Assembly (NCBI GenBank): GCA_012959605.1
Contig: DUCU01000032.1
Span: 70,455 to 134,454, forward strand
Source: Dehalococcoidia bacterium
Lineage (GTDB): Bacteria; Chloroflexota; Dehalococcoidia; Lucifugimonadales; UBA3495
DNA length: 64,000 nt
Direction: 5' to 3'
Both the position numbers and the translations under genes were made by a program. The notes under the pieces were generated by a model. It ran no database searches, was not told the DNA's origin, and saw nothing but the letters and a program-made list of their open reading frames with translations. This document shows positions 9,912 to 19,925 of this stretch, in pieces (within the stretch, counting starts at the first letter, position 1; every line of letters begins with the position of its first letter).

Positions 9912-10422
9912 ACTGTGTCAGGTTTTCCAATTCATCGTCCCAGTCACCCGGGAGAATTCCGACGCCTCTGATTACCACGTCAAATTGGTCGGCCAAGAAT
10001 GTACCTAATTTAGACTCGTCAATGTCCACTTCCAAGTCTTTGACCGGGTATTTTTGCACTGCGGTAAGAACCCCAGAGAGCAGCAGGAAACCGATTAACA
10101 CGCCCACGGCCATTCCGGCCATGCTGTTAACCAAGCCAAACAGCGGAATGATGCCAAGTATGGACCGGGCCATAAAGTTCAGGATTCCACCAATGATGAA
10201 CAGCACCCCGAAGACCAGGACGAACCCGGCCACGGTCTGGGCGTTTTCGTTATCGGTGACAACGGAGAACATGCCGCCAACCGAATCGGCGATGCGGCTG
10301 GAGAGTGCCAGACCGATTACCAGGGAAACAAGCGGTACAAGAACCCCCATCAGACCCTTGGAATAACCCCAAAGGGCTGTGACTCCCCAAACGACAAGGA
10401 TGGCGAAATCAATCCAGTTCAT
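9910..10422 (-). CDS. CvpA family membrane protein
   Basis: NWIDFAILVVWGVTALWGYSKGLMGVLVPLVSLVIG; four hydrophobic segments. Confidence 0.7.
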   Translation of the reverse strand: MNWIDFAILVVWGVTALWGYSKGLMGVLVPLVSLVIGLALSSRIADSVGGMFSVVTDNENAQTVAGFVLVFGVLFIIGGILNFMARSILGIIPLFGLVNSMAGMAVGVLIGFLLLSGVLTAVQKYPVKDLEVDIDESKLGTFLADQFDVVIRGVGILPGDWDDELENLTQ

Positions 10423-10495
10423 AAAACTTCACATTACGCGAGAGATAATTGCTAAGCCGAGTGTAGCACGAGGGGAATCTGGTCCGACAAGGAGA

Positions 10496-11146
10496 TTAAG
10501 GGTCAGATGCGACCGCGTTTCGGAGTCCAATCAAAGCCACCAATGCTAGCAATCCTGACATGTATGAGCCGATAACGTCGCTAGGCCAATGGACGCCCAT
10601 GTAAACCCGGGACATCCCCATGCCAATGATAACCAGAATAAGTGCGGCTTGGATTATGCGCCTAGCCAGAATCGGTTTTACCCACAACCCAACGAGATAA
10701 ATCAGTACACCGCCCAGAATTATGGCTAACAGTGAATGGCCGCTGGGAAAACTCAAGCTAGACTGAACCGGTTCAAAAATCTGGTGGTCGGGCCGGGGCC
10801 GGTCAACAATCAATTTTAGTCCGTTACCTGCGCCGATGATCATCAAGCTTACAAAGAGCATGAAAACATCCGCATAACGGCGTAGCAATAACAAACTTAC
10901 CATCAGCACACCAGCAGATGGCATGAACACCCAGAATAGTCCGAAGCTGGCAAACCATTTTGCGGTTTCATCCAACCAACCAGACCGAAACGATTGGATA
11001 CCCACCAAAATCCATTCGTCTCCAGGGAAAGTTGGATAGGCCCAAGCCAGGATATACAGGGTTAGAGTAGCCATTACCCCAAACGCCAATAGGCCCGGTT
11101 TTCCCGTAACGTTACGGAAATAAGAGTTTGTAACGATCGCTGCCAT
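10496..11146 (-). CDS. PAP2 superfamily phosphatase
   Basis: KLIVDRPRP, SFPSGHSLLA and SRVYMGVHWPSDVIG motifs. Confidence 0.88.
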   Translation of the reverse strand: MAAIVTNSYFRNVTGKPGLLAFGVMATLTLYILAWAYPTFPGDEWILVGIQSFRSGWLDETAKWFASFGLFWVFMPSAGVLMVSLLLLRRYADVFMLFVSLMIIGAGNGLKLIVDRPRPDHQIFEPVQSSLSFPSGHSLLAIILGGVLIYLVGLWVKPILARRIIQAALILVIIGMGMSRVYMGVHWPSDVIGSYMSGLLALVALIGLRNAVASDP

Positions 11147-11351
11147 TAATAATCACCGGTAAATTTTGCCGGTACCAATACCGACATTGATACTTGCGCT
11201 ATAGTTTATCGTCCAGAGTCTAATCTAACCCCGGTAGTCCGATAACTGCAAGGTAACTTCTTCAAACACGCGGTGTATAATGCCGGTGCGTAGCTATTAC
11301 GCACAAAATCATTGTTTTAGAACCGGGTAACAACACCGGCAGAGGTAGCAA

Positions 11352-12020
11352 TTGGCCCACGGAGTGACCGTAATCGCAATCGATGGCCCAGTCGCCGCCG
11401 GCAAGACGGCCGTGGGGCGAAAATTGGCTCAGTCTTTGGGCTTTGCGTATCTGGACACCGGTATCATGTACCGCGCCATCACCTGGCTGGCCCTGAAAAA
11501 TGACGTACCTGTCGAAGATGAAGCAGCCCTAGGCGATCTAGCTCGCACCAGCCCAATTGAATTGGTGGGGACCAATAGCGACCACGTTTCAGTTGCCGGG
11601 CATACCCTGGGCCCAGAACTGAGGGAATCTCCAGTAGACCGAAATGTCTCCGTTGTCTCCAAAGCTACCTCAGTGCGAACCGAAATGGTCGCCCAACAGC
11701 GGAAGATCGCCGACCAGAGCAATATAGTCATGATTGGCCGGGACATTGGCACCGTGGTACTTCCGGACGCCGACCTCAAAATATACCTAACGGCCTCGCC
11801 TGAGAACCGGGCCAAACGACGCTGGCAAGAGATGCAGGACCGCGGACAGGTCGTAGAGCTGATGACGGTCTTGAGCGAGACCCTCAAGCGCGACGAGATT
11901 GATACGGGCCGAGAAAATTCCCCTCTGAAACCCGGCGAAGACGCCTGGGAGCTAAACACCGACGGCCTGAACATCCAGCAGGTGGTGCAACAAATCATCA
12001 CCCGGGCAGAAAACTTGTGA
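11352..12020 (+). CDS. cmk: Cytidylate kinase
   Basis: IAIDGPVAAGKTAVGRKLAQSLGFAYLDTGIMYRA; RDIGTVVLPDADLKIYLTAS; TTG start. Confidence 0.92.
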   Translation: MAHGVTVIAIDGPVAAGKTAVGRKLAQSLGFAYLDTGIMYRAITWLALKNDVPVEDEAALGDLARTSPIELVGTNSDHVSVAGHTLGPELRESPVDRNVSVVSKATSVRTEMVAQQRKIADQSNIVMIGRDIGTVVLPDADLKIYLTASPENRAKRRWQEMQDRGQVVELMTVLSETLKRDEIDTGRENSPLKPGEDAWELNTDGLNIQQVVQQIITRAENL

Positions 12021-12700
12021 ACGGTTCTAAGGATGCCAATCTCCTCTATCGAATTGGGCACTTTTTAGTCCGTTTTTGTTTCCGCGTCTTCGGCCGAATC
12101 GACGTAGTTGGCACCGAATGTGTGCCAACCTTCGGCCCGGTAATAGTCGTATCCAATCATTTGTCTCTAAACGACCCCCCTTTGTTGGTGGCCGCTATCC
12201 CCAGGCCTCTGTACTTCATTGGAAAACAAGAATTGTTCGGTAACCCTGTTTTCCGGTTTTTGATGCGGGGATTCCACGTGTCACCCTTCAACCGTTCGTC
12301 CGCTGGGATTGACGCAATGCGCGCCCTGATGCAAAATCTGGAACGCGACAGGGCGGTTGTAATCTTCCCTGAAGGCACCAGAAGCCCGGACCACACCCTG
12401 CAAAAAGGTATGCTAGGCGTGGTCTACCTGGCCATGAAATCACAAGCGCCGATATTACCGGTGGCGGTCATCGGCACCAATAAATTTCCGCTTTGGCGGA
12501 TTCCGTTTCCGTTCAAAAAGATGAAAGCTTCAATCGGCCCGCCATTCACCCTGCCAATCATAGAAGGCAAGCCCAGCAGAGCGGTGATGAACAGTCTGTT
12601 GGACATGGTCATGGGCCGCATAGCAGACCAGTTGCCGCCGGAGCTTCACGGTGTTTACAGCAGAAAAAGAATCACCAACACAGCGGAACCAACCGGCTAA
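12017..12700 (+). CDS. 1-acyl-sn-glycerol-3-phosphate acyltransferase (PlsC family)
   Basis: VSNHLSLNDPP (NHxxxxD) and FPEGTRSPD motifs; overlaps the cmk stop. Confidence 0.9.
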   Translation: MNGSKDANLLYRIGHFLVRFCFRVFGRIDVVGTECVPTFGPVIVVSNHLSLNDPPLLVAAIPRPLYFIGKQELFGNPVFRFLMRGFHVSPFNRSSAGIDAMRALMQNLERDRAVVIFPEGTRSPDHTLQKGMLGVVYLAMKSQAPILPVAVIGTNKFPLWRIPFPFKKMKASIGPPFTLPIIEGKPSRAVMNSLLDMVMGRIADQLPPELHGVYSRKRITNTAEPTG

Positions 12701-12771
12701 ATCGCCAGGCTAAATCAAGGGATAATAATTTTGGGCAACATTTTGCCCCAACAAATATCTGGGAGAGACTC

Positions 12772-12990
12772 ATGCAGCAAGCATCTAAATTCGGCATCTA
12801 CTTGAACGCCAATGACAATCAGGTGGTGCGCATCAATTCGCCCTACTGGCTTCCAGAGGAGCCAGACTGGGTTTTCTTGACCAACGAGGTCAATGCCACC
12901 CTGCTAAACATCCGCTCTATGATCCAAGAAAAAGGCCTTTCCAAAGACTCAGGCGCAATCACCTGGGGCACAATTCCCCTCAAAGACTAA
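12772..12990 (+). CDS. Hypothetical protein, 72 aa
   Basis: ATG at 12772 with upstream GGGAGAG ribosome-binding-like sequence. Confidence 0.6.
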   Translation: MQQASKFGIYLNANDNQVVRINSPYWLPEEPDWVFLTNEVNATLLNIRSMIQEKGLSKDSGAITWGTIPLKD

Positions 12991-13052
12991 TCTCAATATG
13001 AATCGGTCACAGGGTGGTTGTTAGTCATGGTGGGTAGCGGGGTAGATATTTA

Positions 13053-14150
13053 ATGGGAATAGGTCCGGTGGAAAAATTGCAGGTGCGTCAACGGCTGGAA
13101 GCCCTGGAGGAGAACCTATCTCCATACGCCAGCCGATCCAGCCGGTCCTTGGGCCGCGAACGGGATGAGACGCCCTCTCCCCTGCGCACCGAATACCAAC
13201 GCGACCGCGACCGGATCATCCACACCAACGCCTTCCGGCGTCTGAAACACAAGACTCAGGTCTTCTTGGCACCCTCCGGCGACCATTACGTAACCCGACT
13301 GACTCATACGCTGGAAGTTGCCCAGGTAGGCCGCACCATCGCCAGGGCACTGAATCTGAATGAAGACCTGGTTGAGGCCATGTCCTACGGCCACGATCTT
13401 GGCCACACCCCCTTTGGACACCTCGGAGAAGAAACCCTGGATCAGGTCTACGCCCCCGGGTTCACCCACAGCGCCCAGAGCTTGCGTATCGTGGAGCGTC
13501 TGGCTAGGGAGGGGGAGGGTCTAAATCTCACCTGGGAAGTACGCCAGGGGATTATTTCCCATTCCAAACCCCAGGGCGATTTCCTAGACATCAAGCTGGA
13601 TGAATCATTAACTCTGGAAGCTCAAGTCCTGCGGCTCGCTGACTCCGTTGCTTACTTGAACCATGACATCGCCGACGCCATTCGCGCCGGGATGCTGAAG
13701 GTAGAAGACCTGCCGGAGCGCGCCAATCGAGTGCTGGGAACAACCCACTCCGAAAGGCTGGATGCTCTGATAACAGCCATCGTTCAAGAGTCTTGGCCTG
13801 CCTCTGGGTTGTCCGGCGAGGAATCAGACACCAAACCAGTGATTAGCATGGACCAGGAAACCCGCGACGCCATGATGGAACTGCGAGACTACATGTTCCA
13901 GAACATCTATCTGCCGTTGGGCGACACTAGACAATCTGAGGTTGGTCGGGACGTGGTCAAGCTGCTCTACCACTACTTTGTGACGAACGCAGAAGAAATT
14001 CCCCCGCCGTATTTCAGCCCCGGTACCGACCCTGAACGCGCCGCCGTGGACTACGTGGCCGGTATGACCGACCACTACGCCATTCGCCAAGCCGAAAAGC
14101 TGCAATCAGGCATCACTCAGAATGTCTTCCACAACGTTCCGCTGGAGTAG
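13053..14150 (+). CDS. dgt: Deoxyguanosinetriphosphate triphosphohydrolase-like protein (HD domain)
   Basis: RTEYQRDRDRIIHTNAFRRLKHKTQVF...TRLTHTLEVAQ...YGHDLGHTPFGHLGE. Confidence 0.92.
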   Translation: MGIGPVEKLQVRQRLEALEENLSPYASRSSRSLGRERDETPSPLRTEYQRDRDRIIHTNAFRRLKHKTQVFLAPSGDHYVTRLTHTLEVAQVGRTIARALNLNEDLVEAMSYGHDLGHTPFGHLGEETLDQVYAPGFTHSAQSLRIVERLAREGEGLNLTWEVRQGIISHSKPQGDFLDIKLDESLTLEAQVLRLADSVAYLNHDIADAIRAGMLKVEDLPERANRVLGTTHSERLDALITAIVQESWPASGLSGEESDTKPVISMDQETRDAMMELRDYMFQNIYLPLGDTRQSEVGRDVVKLLYHYFVTNAEEIPPPYFSPGTDPERAAVDYVAGMTDHYAIRQAEKLQSGITQNVFHNVPLE

Positions 14151-14157
14151 CATCCCA

Positions 14158-15309
14158 CTATCTCTTGAACGAGGGCATCACCTCTTCTGAGATTATGCTC
14201 AGTTGGTCTTTGAAGACTTCTAGCGGCATTCCCATCACCGCGCCGATGTTGACTCGCTCCACGCCGGGGTATTTTTCTTCTATGCCCTTGAAGTGCTCAA
14301 CCACGTCTGCGGAAGTTCCGCAGAGCCACGAGCCTGCGGCAACCGCTTCATCCAGCGTAGGCAGAGCAACACCCGGGGTTTGACCCTTGTTGACCACCGA
14401 TGCGTTTTGCTCCGACGTCAACGGCATCACACCGAGAGGGCCAGCAAACTTCATGGCTTCCTCAAAGTAGGGACGGGCCTGTTTGATGGCCCTCTCTTTG
14501 GTCTCCGCGATGAATATGCGAAATCCCAGGGCCATGTCTTCGCCCAGTTCTGTCTCCCGACCGTATTTGGCGCGGGCTGATTGCAGCAGTTGCAGTTTTT
14601 CTTCCAGGGCGGCAGGCGGGTTGTTGGCGATCAACGGCTTGATGCCCATCTTCGCCAGGAAGTCGATGCCCCTGGGATTTGCGCTAACTAGCGGCTGCCA
14701 AATCTCCACCGGTTGGGTTATCGGACGGGGCACCAACGTCAGTTCTTTGAGCTGGTAGCCGCGATACGGAACCTCTGGAGGCAGAGTATAGTGTTTCCCC
14801 TGGTGGGAGAATTTTTCCTGACTGAAGGCCTTGGTGAGCACTTCCAACTGTTCTTCAAACAACTCGCGGTTGGCGTCGGAGTCCCGCATCGGCGCGCCGA
14901 AGGTCTCCACTTCCCTGGTGTGATAGCCGCGGCCAACGCCGAATATGATGCGGCCCTTGCTCAGGATATCGGCCATGGCAAAGTCTTCCGCCAGGCGCAG
15001 TGGGTGCCACATCGGCACAATGTTGAACCCGCAGCCAAACTTCAATGTCTCAGTCTGGGTCGACAGATAGAGTCCCAACATCAACAGGTTTGGGATGGCT
15101 TCATAGCCCTCTGGCTGAAAATGGTGTTCCGCCATCCAAAATTCTTGGAAGCCCAATTTCTCCAAATGCTTGGAGATGTCCAAGGCCCAATCAAAGGTCT
15201 GGATCAGTTGTTCGTTGGTGTAGTTGCGTTCGTTAGCCGGGATGCCTTCCAGGCCTATTTCGGTGTCGATCACATGCCCGGCATAAGACGCTGAAAAGTT
15301 CACTATCAT
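14158..15309 (-). CDS. LLM class flavin-dependent oxidoreductase (luciferase-like)
   Basis: EFWMAEHHFQPEG, GKGRIIFGVGRGYH-type motif (LSKGRIIFGVGRGYHTRE); start set at ATG 15309. Confidence 0.88.
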   Translation of the reverse strand: MIVNFSASYAGHVIDTEIGLEGIPANERNYTNEQLIQTFDWALDISKHLEKLGFQEFWMAEHHFQPEGYEAIPNLLMLGLYLSTQTETLKFGCGFNIVPMWHPLRLAEDFAMADILSKGRIIFGVGRGYHTREVETFGAPMRDSDANRELFEEQLEVLTKAFSQEKFSHQGKHYTLPPEVPYRGYQLKELTLVPRPITQPVEIWQPLVSANPRGIDFLAKMGIKPLIANNPPAALEEKLQLLQSARAKYGRETELGEDMALGFRIFIAETKERAIKQARPYFEEAMKFAGPLGVMPLTSEQNASVVNKGQTPGVALPTLDEAVAAGSWLCGTSADVVEHFKGIEEKYPGVERVNIGAVMGMPLEVFKDQLSIISEEVMPSFKR

Positions 15310-15350
15310 TGGTAAATCCTTAAGATAATTGTAGTGGGTTTTAATAGACG

Positions 15351-15372
15351 GAGGCCCCATTTCTGGGGCCTC
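15351..15372 (-). terminator. Putative terminator hairpin
   Basis: GAGGCCCCA/TGGGGCCTC perfect 9-bp stem downstream of the minus-strand SDR; T-run weak. Confidence 0.45.
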
Positions 15373-15420
15373 TTGTTTATCGATAGGGAATTGACTGGAC
15401 CAAAGAAACGCGACGCGTCG

Positions 15421-16341
15421 CTATTCTTTGGGAACTTGGCTGGGGGCCGGGTTGACCAGTTCTATGCCGATGGTCACCGGGAACACCCGTACCAGCTCTT
15501 CAACTGTCCACTTCCCGTCCTTCTGGATGGTCCGTGTCGGCTCAGGTTCATTGAGCAATGTCACCAGACCCTCTGTGACGTGGAATACGTGGCCATTTAC
15601 GTGCGCGGCATCGTCAGACGCCAGCCAGGTCACCATGGGGGCTATATCGTCGGCTCCGCCCCGGAGTGTTAACGCTGCTCCGGTGCTGATACCCCGCGCT
15701 GCCCGTAATTCACGAGCATCATCGGGGATGCTGCCAATCATCCTGGTGGCGGCGCTGGGGGAGATGGCGTTGGCGGTCACACCGTAACGGCCCAGGTCTC
15801 TGGCAACTACGCGGGTGAACCCTGCGATGCCATCCTTGGCTGCGCCGTAGTTGGCCTGTCCGGAGTTACCGTACAGTCCGGTTGTGGAGCTGAAGGTGAT
15901 GATCCGGCCTGACTTCTGCTGTCGGAAGAGCACACTGGCGTTCTTCACGATCGAGAAAGTCCCCTTCAAGTGCACGGCAATGACGTCGTCCCACTCCTGT
16001 TCTGACATATTGAAAATCATCCGGTCTCGGAGAATTCCGGCCACTGTGACCACAATGTCTAATTTCCCATAATTGTCCAGGGCAGTCTGAATAATCTTCT
16101 CGCCGCCGGACATGGTTGCGACCGATTCCAGGCAGGCGACGCCTTCGCCACCATCGGCCTTAATCTCATTCACCACGTCTTGGGCAAAGGATGAGTCGGC
16201 GCCGGTGCCGTCCACGTTCACGCCGGGGTCAACCACCACAACCTTGGCCCCTTGGGCGGCCATCAGTTTGGCAACACCACGGCCGATTCCGCGGCCCGAG
16301 CCGGTTATGATCGCCACTTTGTCTTTTAACATTTCCGCCAT
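15421..16341 (-). CDS. SDR family oxidoreductase (paralog A; Hsd4A/HSD17B4-like)
   Basis: TGSGRGIGRG, GILRDRMIFNMSEQEWD, YGAAKDGIAGFT; 306 aa. Confidence 0.88.
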   Translation of the reverse strand: MAEMLKDKVAIITGSGRGIGRGVAKLMAAQGAKVVVVDPGVNVDGTGADSSFAQDVVNEIKADGGEGVACLESVATMSGGEKIIQTALDNYGKLDIVVTVAGILRDRMIFNMSEQEWDDVIAVHLKGTFSIVKNASVLFRQQKSGRIITFSSTTGLYGNSGQANYGAAKDGIAGFTRVVARDLGRYGVTANAISPSAATRMIGSIPDDARELRAARGISTGAALTLRGGADDIAPMVTWLASDDAAHVNGHVFHVTEGLVTLLNEPEPTRTIQKDGKWTVEELVRVFPVTIGIELVNPAPSQVPKE

Positions 16342-16373
16342 CAGATTCTCTCCATCTGCTTACTTGTCATGTA

Positions 16374-16808
16374 TTAGGCCCGCTTCCACAGTAGGGTCAC
16401 GGTTAGGTCTGCTCTAGCCCCTTTAATGGGCTGGGTGTTCAGGCGAAGCTTCTCGCCTTCAAACTCGTAATTCCTGGTCTGGATATCGCCGACCCAGTTA
16501 GGGAACAACCCGTTTTCCACATGGTGGGTTACCTGGCTGTTGGCCTCATCTACCTCGTAGGTCCCGTAGTAGGCGATATATCCCTCAAATGCTTTTTTAA
16601 TCTCTTCGGGAGTCCCCTTCAGAAGATTGCCCGACTCAAATGCTGGTCTGCCGCTGCCCGCTATCTGGCCAGAAAAATTACCGTGGTCGTTGTACATCAG
16701 TTGACCCTCGGCTTTTTCACCATAGGGATAGGTGATGCGGCCGTCGGTCCATTTCCCATAGCAGTCCAACAACCGCCAGGTGGTGCCGGCAAACTTGTCT
16801 TTAGCCAA
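16374..16808 (-). CDS. Lipocalin-like domain protein
   Basis: GTTWRLLDCYGKWTDGRITYPYGEKAEGQLMYNDHGNFSGQIAG resembles the bacterial lipocalin-like (Lipocalin_5) pattern. Confidence 0.6.
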   Translation of the reverse strand: MAKDKFAGTTWRLLDCYGKWTDGRITYPYGEKAEGQLMYNDHGNFSGQIAGSGRPAFESGNLLKGTPEEIKKAFEGYIAYYGTYEVDEANSQVTHHVENGLFPNWVGDIQTRNYEFEGEKLRLNTQPIKGARADLTVTLLWKRA

Positions 16809-16816
16809 CTTGGTCT

Positions 16817-17737
16817 CTACTCTCTGGCCGGGGCTGGGTTATCGATGTCCTTGGTCAGGACGTCGCGGGCCTGGATGGCCAACTTATCAACGTCCCAGGT
16901 TCCGGACGGCTCGTAGATCGCCCGCATTGGCCTCGGCTGTGACACCAACGATATGGTGTCGCCGTAGACCAAGAAGGTCTGGCCATTTACGTTCTCTGCG
17001 AAATCGCTAGCCAAGTAGGCTACGAACGGCGCGATATGATCCGGATCCATGCTGGCCAGGTCTTCCTCGCCGGCGATGGGAGCCACGCCGCTGCGTGCGC
17101 GAATCTCCGATGCGCTGCCGGGAATATCAGCAATCATGCGGGTGCTGGCACGTGGGGCAATGGCATTGACTGTGACGCCGTAGCGTCCCAAGTCCTTGGC
17201 AATGACCTTGGTGAACCCGGCGATGCCGGATTTGGCTGCGCCGTAGTTGGCCTGGCCGGAGTTGCCCATGAGACCGGACTCGGATGTAAAGGTGATGATG
17301 CGACCGGAGCGTTGTTGGCGCATCAGGATGCTGGCATTCTTTACTACGGTGAACGTGCCCTTCAGGTGAACGGCAATTACGTCGTCCCACTCCTGTTCAG
17401 ACATGTTGAAGATCATGCGGTCCCGGAGGATGCCGGCGCAGGTTACAACTATGTCCAGCTTGCCGAAGTTATCCACGGCAGCCTGGATAATCTTCTCTCC
17501 GCCTTCCATCTCGGTGACTGATTCCATGCAGGCGATGGCGTTACCACCCTCAGCTTTAATCTCAGCGACAACCTGTTCTGCGACGGACTGGTCGGCGCCG
17601 CTGCCATCAACGTTCACGCCTGGGTCAACCACCACAACGCTAGCCCCTTCTGAAGCCATGAATTTGGCAATCCCTCGGCCAATACCTCGGCCTGAGCCGG
17701 TGACTATGGCCACTTTGCCGTTCAACATTTCCGCCAT
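16817..17737 (-). CDS. SDR family oxidoreductase (paralog B; Hsd4A/HSD17B4-like)
   Basis: Same length and core motifs as the 15421..16341 product, including identical GILRDRMIFNMSEQEWDDVIAVHLKGTF. Confidence 0.88.
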   Translation of the reverse strand: MAEMLNGKVAIVTGSGRGIGRGIAKFMASEGASVVVVDPGVNVDGSGADQSVAEQVVAEIKAEGGNAIACMESVTEMEGGEKIIQAAVDNFGKLDIVVTCAGILRDRMIFNMSEQEWDDVIAVHLKGTFTVVKNASILMRQQRSGRIITFTSESGLMGNSGQANYGAAKSGIAGFTKVIAKDLGRYGVTVNAIAPRASTRMIADIPGSASEIRARSGVAPIAGEEDLASMDPDHIAPFVAYLASDFAENVNGQTFLVYGDTISLVSQPRPMRAIYEPSGTWDVDKLAIQARDVLTKDIDNPAPARE

Positions 17738-17817
17738 TATTGCCTCCCTAGGCCCTTTGTTCTAAATCTATTTAAATTATTTGTCGGCAGGCGCGGCTGC
17801 CTTTTTGAGTCAGATGC

Positions 17818-18246
17818 TTAGATAGAAGGTAACGCCACGATTGCTGAGCCTGGCGTCGTCTTCTCTCCCTTTTCATTTTCAAGCCAGATGTCGCATTCGA
17901 CGATGTTTGCGCCATTTTCTTGGTATTTCTTGGTCACAACGCCTTTGGCGGTGACTGGAGTTCCGGGTATGTCCATGCCTCGGTACTGAGCAATCAAGCG
18001 TTTCAGGTCACCGTCCGGCCCTATCCATTTGGTGACCAGATGGCCCAAGAATGCATTCTTGAGCGCACCGTGCAGAATAACGTCTTCCAGGTCATTATTC
18101 TTGGCAAAACCCTGGTCGTAATGGATCTGGTAGTAATCACCGGACGCTCCGGCGTACTTCACCAACTGTTGGGTGGTTGGGTTCTTCACAACTTCTGGCA
18201 ATTCCATGCCTTCTGTTACGTCGTCCCAATAGACTTGATCAGCCAT
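17818..18246 (-). CDS. MaoC-like dehydratase (hotdog fold)
   Basis: YAGASGDYYQIHYDQGFAKNNDLEDVILHGALKNAFLG hydratase-2-type motif; start set at ATG 18246. Confidence 0.82.
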   Translation of the reverse strand: MADQVYWDDVTEGMELPEVVKNPTTQQLVKYAGASGDYYQIHYDQGFAKNNDLEDVILHGALKNAFLGHLVTKWIGPDGDLKRLIAQYRGMDIPGTPVTAKGVVTKKYQENGANIVECDIWLENEKGEKTTPGSAIVALPSI

Positions 18247-18274
18247 TTTAGGCTCCCATCGCCGTTCCAGGCGT

Positions 18275-18733
18275 TTAGTATCGAATCGAAGTGCTAGTCT
18301 GGGTGGCGGCAATCTGGTCAAACTGGTTGCGGTAGGTCACCACAATCGAGGTGATAATCATCAGACCCATGCGTCCGGTGCGCTCATTGATGTCGGCAAT
18401 CTCAGAGATGGCCGTGATGCGGTCACCAGCCCGTACCGGGTGGAAGTATTCCCAGTCGCTGCCGCCGTCCAACAGCCGATTAAAAGGCATGTCGAAGGGA
18501 TATTCCGGACGATCCACTCCCACGGAACGTAGGAAGGTGGGCGGCGCAATTAGCCCGCCGTACCGGCTCTCCCGGGCGGCCATTTCATCGTTGAAAACAG
18601 GGTTGTCGTCTTCAATCGCCTGGGCGAACTTGATAATGGCACCTTTCTCAATATCTATAGAGCGCGGCGCACTCTTCTGGCCAATGGCCTGTTTACGCAT
18701 TTCTTCGGTCAAAAATGACGCAGGAGTAGTCAC
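18275..18733 (-). CDS. MaoC N-terminal / FAS1-type dehydratase
   Basis: IKFAQAIEDDNPVFNDE...GGLIAPPTFLRSVG; paired with 17818..18246. Confidence 0.82.
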   Translation of the reverse strand: MTTPASFLTEEMRKQAIGQKSAPRSIDIEKGAIIKFAQAIEDDNPVFNDEMAARESRYGGLIAPPTFLRSVGVDRPEYPFDMPFNRLLDGGSDWEYFHPVRAGDRITAISEIADINERTGRMGLMIITSIVVTYRNQFDQIAATQTSTSIRY

Positions 18734-18954
18734 AAAAACCTCCAGTTCCAGTGCTCCGCAAGTCTACAAGTCACCCCCTATGGTGTCAAATATTCTAGAG
18801 TTTGGGCACGCCTGCGTTTCATACATAATTAATTGGACACGCTAGCTACGCCGATATATAGTTCCCGTAACGATTTTCCAGCCTGGAATGTACCTCTGTA
18901 TAAAGACATTTTCCGGGTGTTTAGAAAGAATAAACTCGTCACGGAGCGTTGGCC

Positions 18955-19902
18955 ATGGAATACGGCTTTTATCTCCCAAACAGCGGTTCTTCGATCAATC
19001 CTGATGCTCTCACCAACATCGCAAAGCTGGGCGACCGATTGGGGTTCTTTTGCATGGTCATGCCAGACCATGTGCTGCAACCGAACAAGGTCAGTTCACC
19101 CTATCCCTACAGTGTCACCGGCGACATCTTGGAAGCTGGGCAGTCAGGCGACGGCGAATGGCCGGAGCAGATTACCACCTTGGCCTACTTGGCCGGTGTC
19201 ACAGAGCGCATCCGCCTAGTCACCAGCGTGATGATTATTCCATACCGCAACCCGATCCTTACGGCCAAGATGTTGTCCACTCTGGATATGCTCTCCAAGG
19301 GCCGTTTAATTCTTGGCGCAGGTGTAGGCTGGATGGAAGAAGAGTTTGAATTGCTGAACGCCGAACCCTTTGCCGAGCGTGGAGCGGTGACCAACGAATA
19401 CCTACAAGCGTTTATAGAACTGTGGACAAGTGACAACCCCACTTTCACGGGTAAATACGTACATTTCTCGGATATAACCTTCCTGCCCAAGCCCGTGCAA
19501 AAGCCGCATCCACCCATCTGGATCGGCGGTCAGAGCAAACCCGCCATCAGGCGTGCAGCCCGATTGGGCAACGCCTGGCATCCTGTGGGCGCGATTCCGG
19601 CCACACCACTGGAACCTGAAGAACTTGCCGAGAACCTGGTACTCCTGCGAGAGTACGCGGTGAAGGCTGGCCGAGATCCGTCAACTATTGACGTTTCAGT
19701 GAAAGCCCCGCTGTATGACGCCAGTAATACCAGTGGTCCTAGGCGCAGGTTCACCGGCCCACCCGACGAGGTTTGCCAAGATGTACAGACCTACGCTGAC
19801 GTGGGAGTCACACACCTGATATTTGACTTCAGAACGTCTGACCCAAACCAGACTGAAGACCGGATGGCCAAATTCGCCGAAGAAGTAATGGCAGTCACTT
19901 AA
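18955..19902 (+). CDS. LLM class oxidoreductase, F420-dependent-like (paralog 1)
   Basis: MEYGFYLPNSG..., LSKGRLILGAGVGWMEEEFELL; start chosen by alignment to paralog 2. Confidence 0.88.
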   Translation: MEYGFYLPNSGSSINPDALTNIAKLGDRLGFFCMVMPDHVLQPNKVSSPYPYSVTGDILEAGQSGDGEWPEQITTLAYLAGVTERIRLVTSVMIIPYRNPILTAKMLSTLDMLSKGRLILGAGVGWMEEEFELLNAEPFAERGAVTNEYLQAFIELWTSDNPTFTGKYVHFSDITFLPKPVQKPHPPIWIGGQSKPAIRRAARLGNAWHPVGAIPATPLEPEELAENLVLLREYAVKAGRDPSTIDVSVKAPLYDASNTSGPRRRFTGPPDEVCQDVQTYADVGVTHLIFDFRTSDPNQTEDRMAKFAEEVMAVT

Positions 19903-19925
19903 CCAGGCATTTTGAGGAGTTTTTA

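Noticed and set aside
11104-11117. Perfect palindrome CCGTAACGTTACGG
   Set aside because: It lies within the PAP2 coding sequence (codes for FRNVT); no independent sign of regulatory role.
15351-15372. Hairpin as a strong terminator
   Set aside because: Stem is good but the T-tract on the minus strand is poor; kept only as a low-confidence feature.
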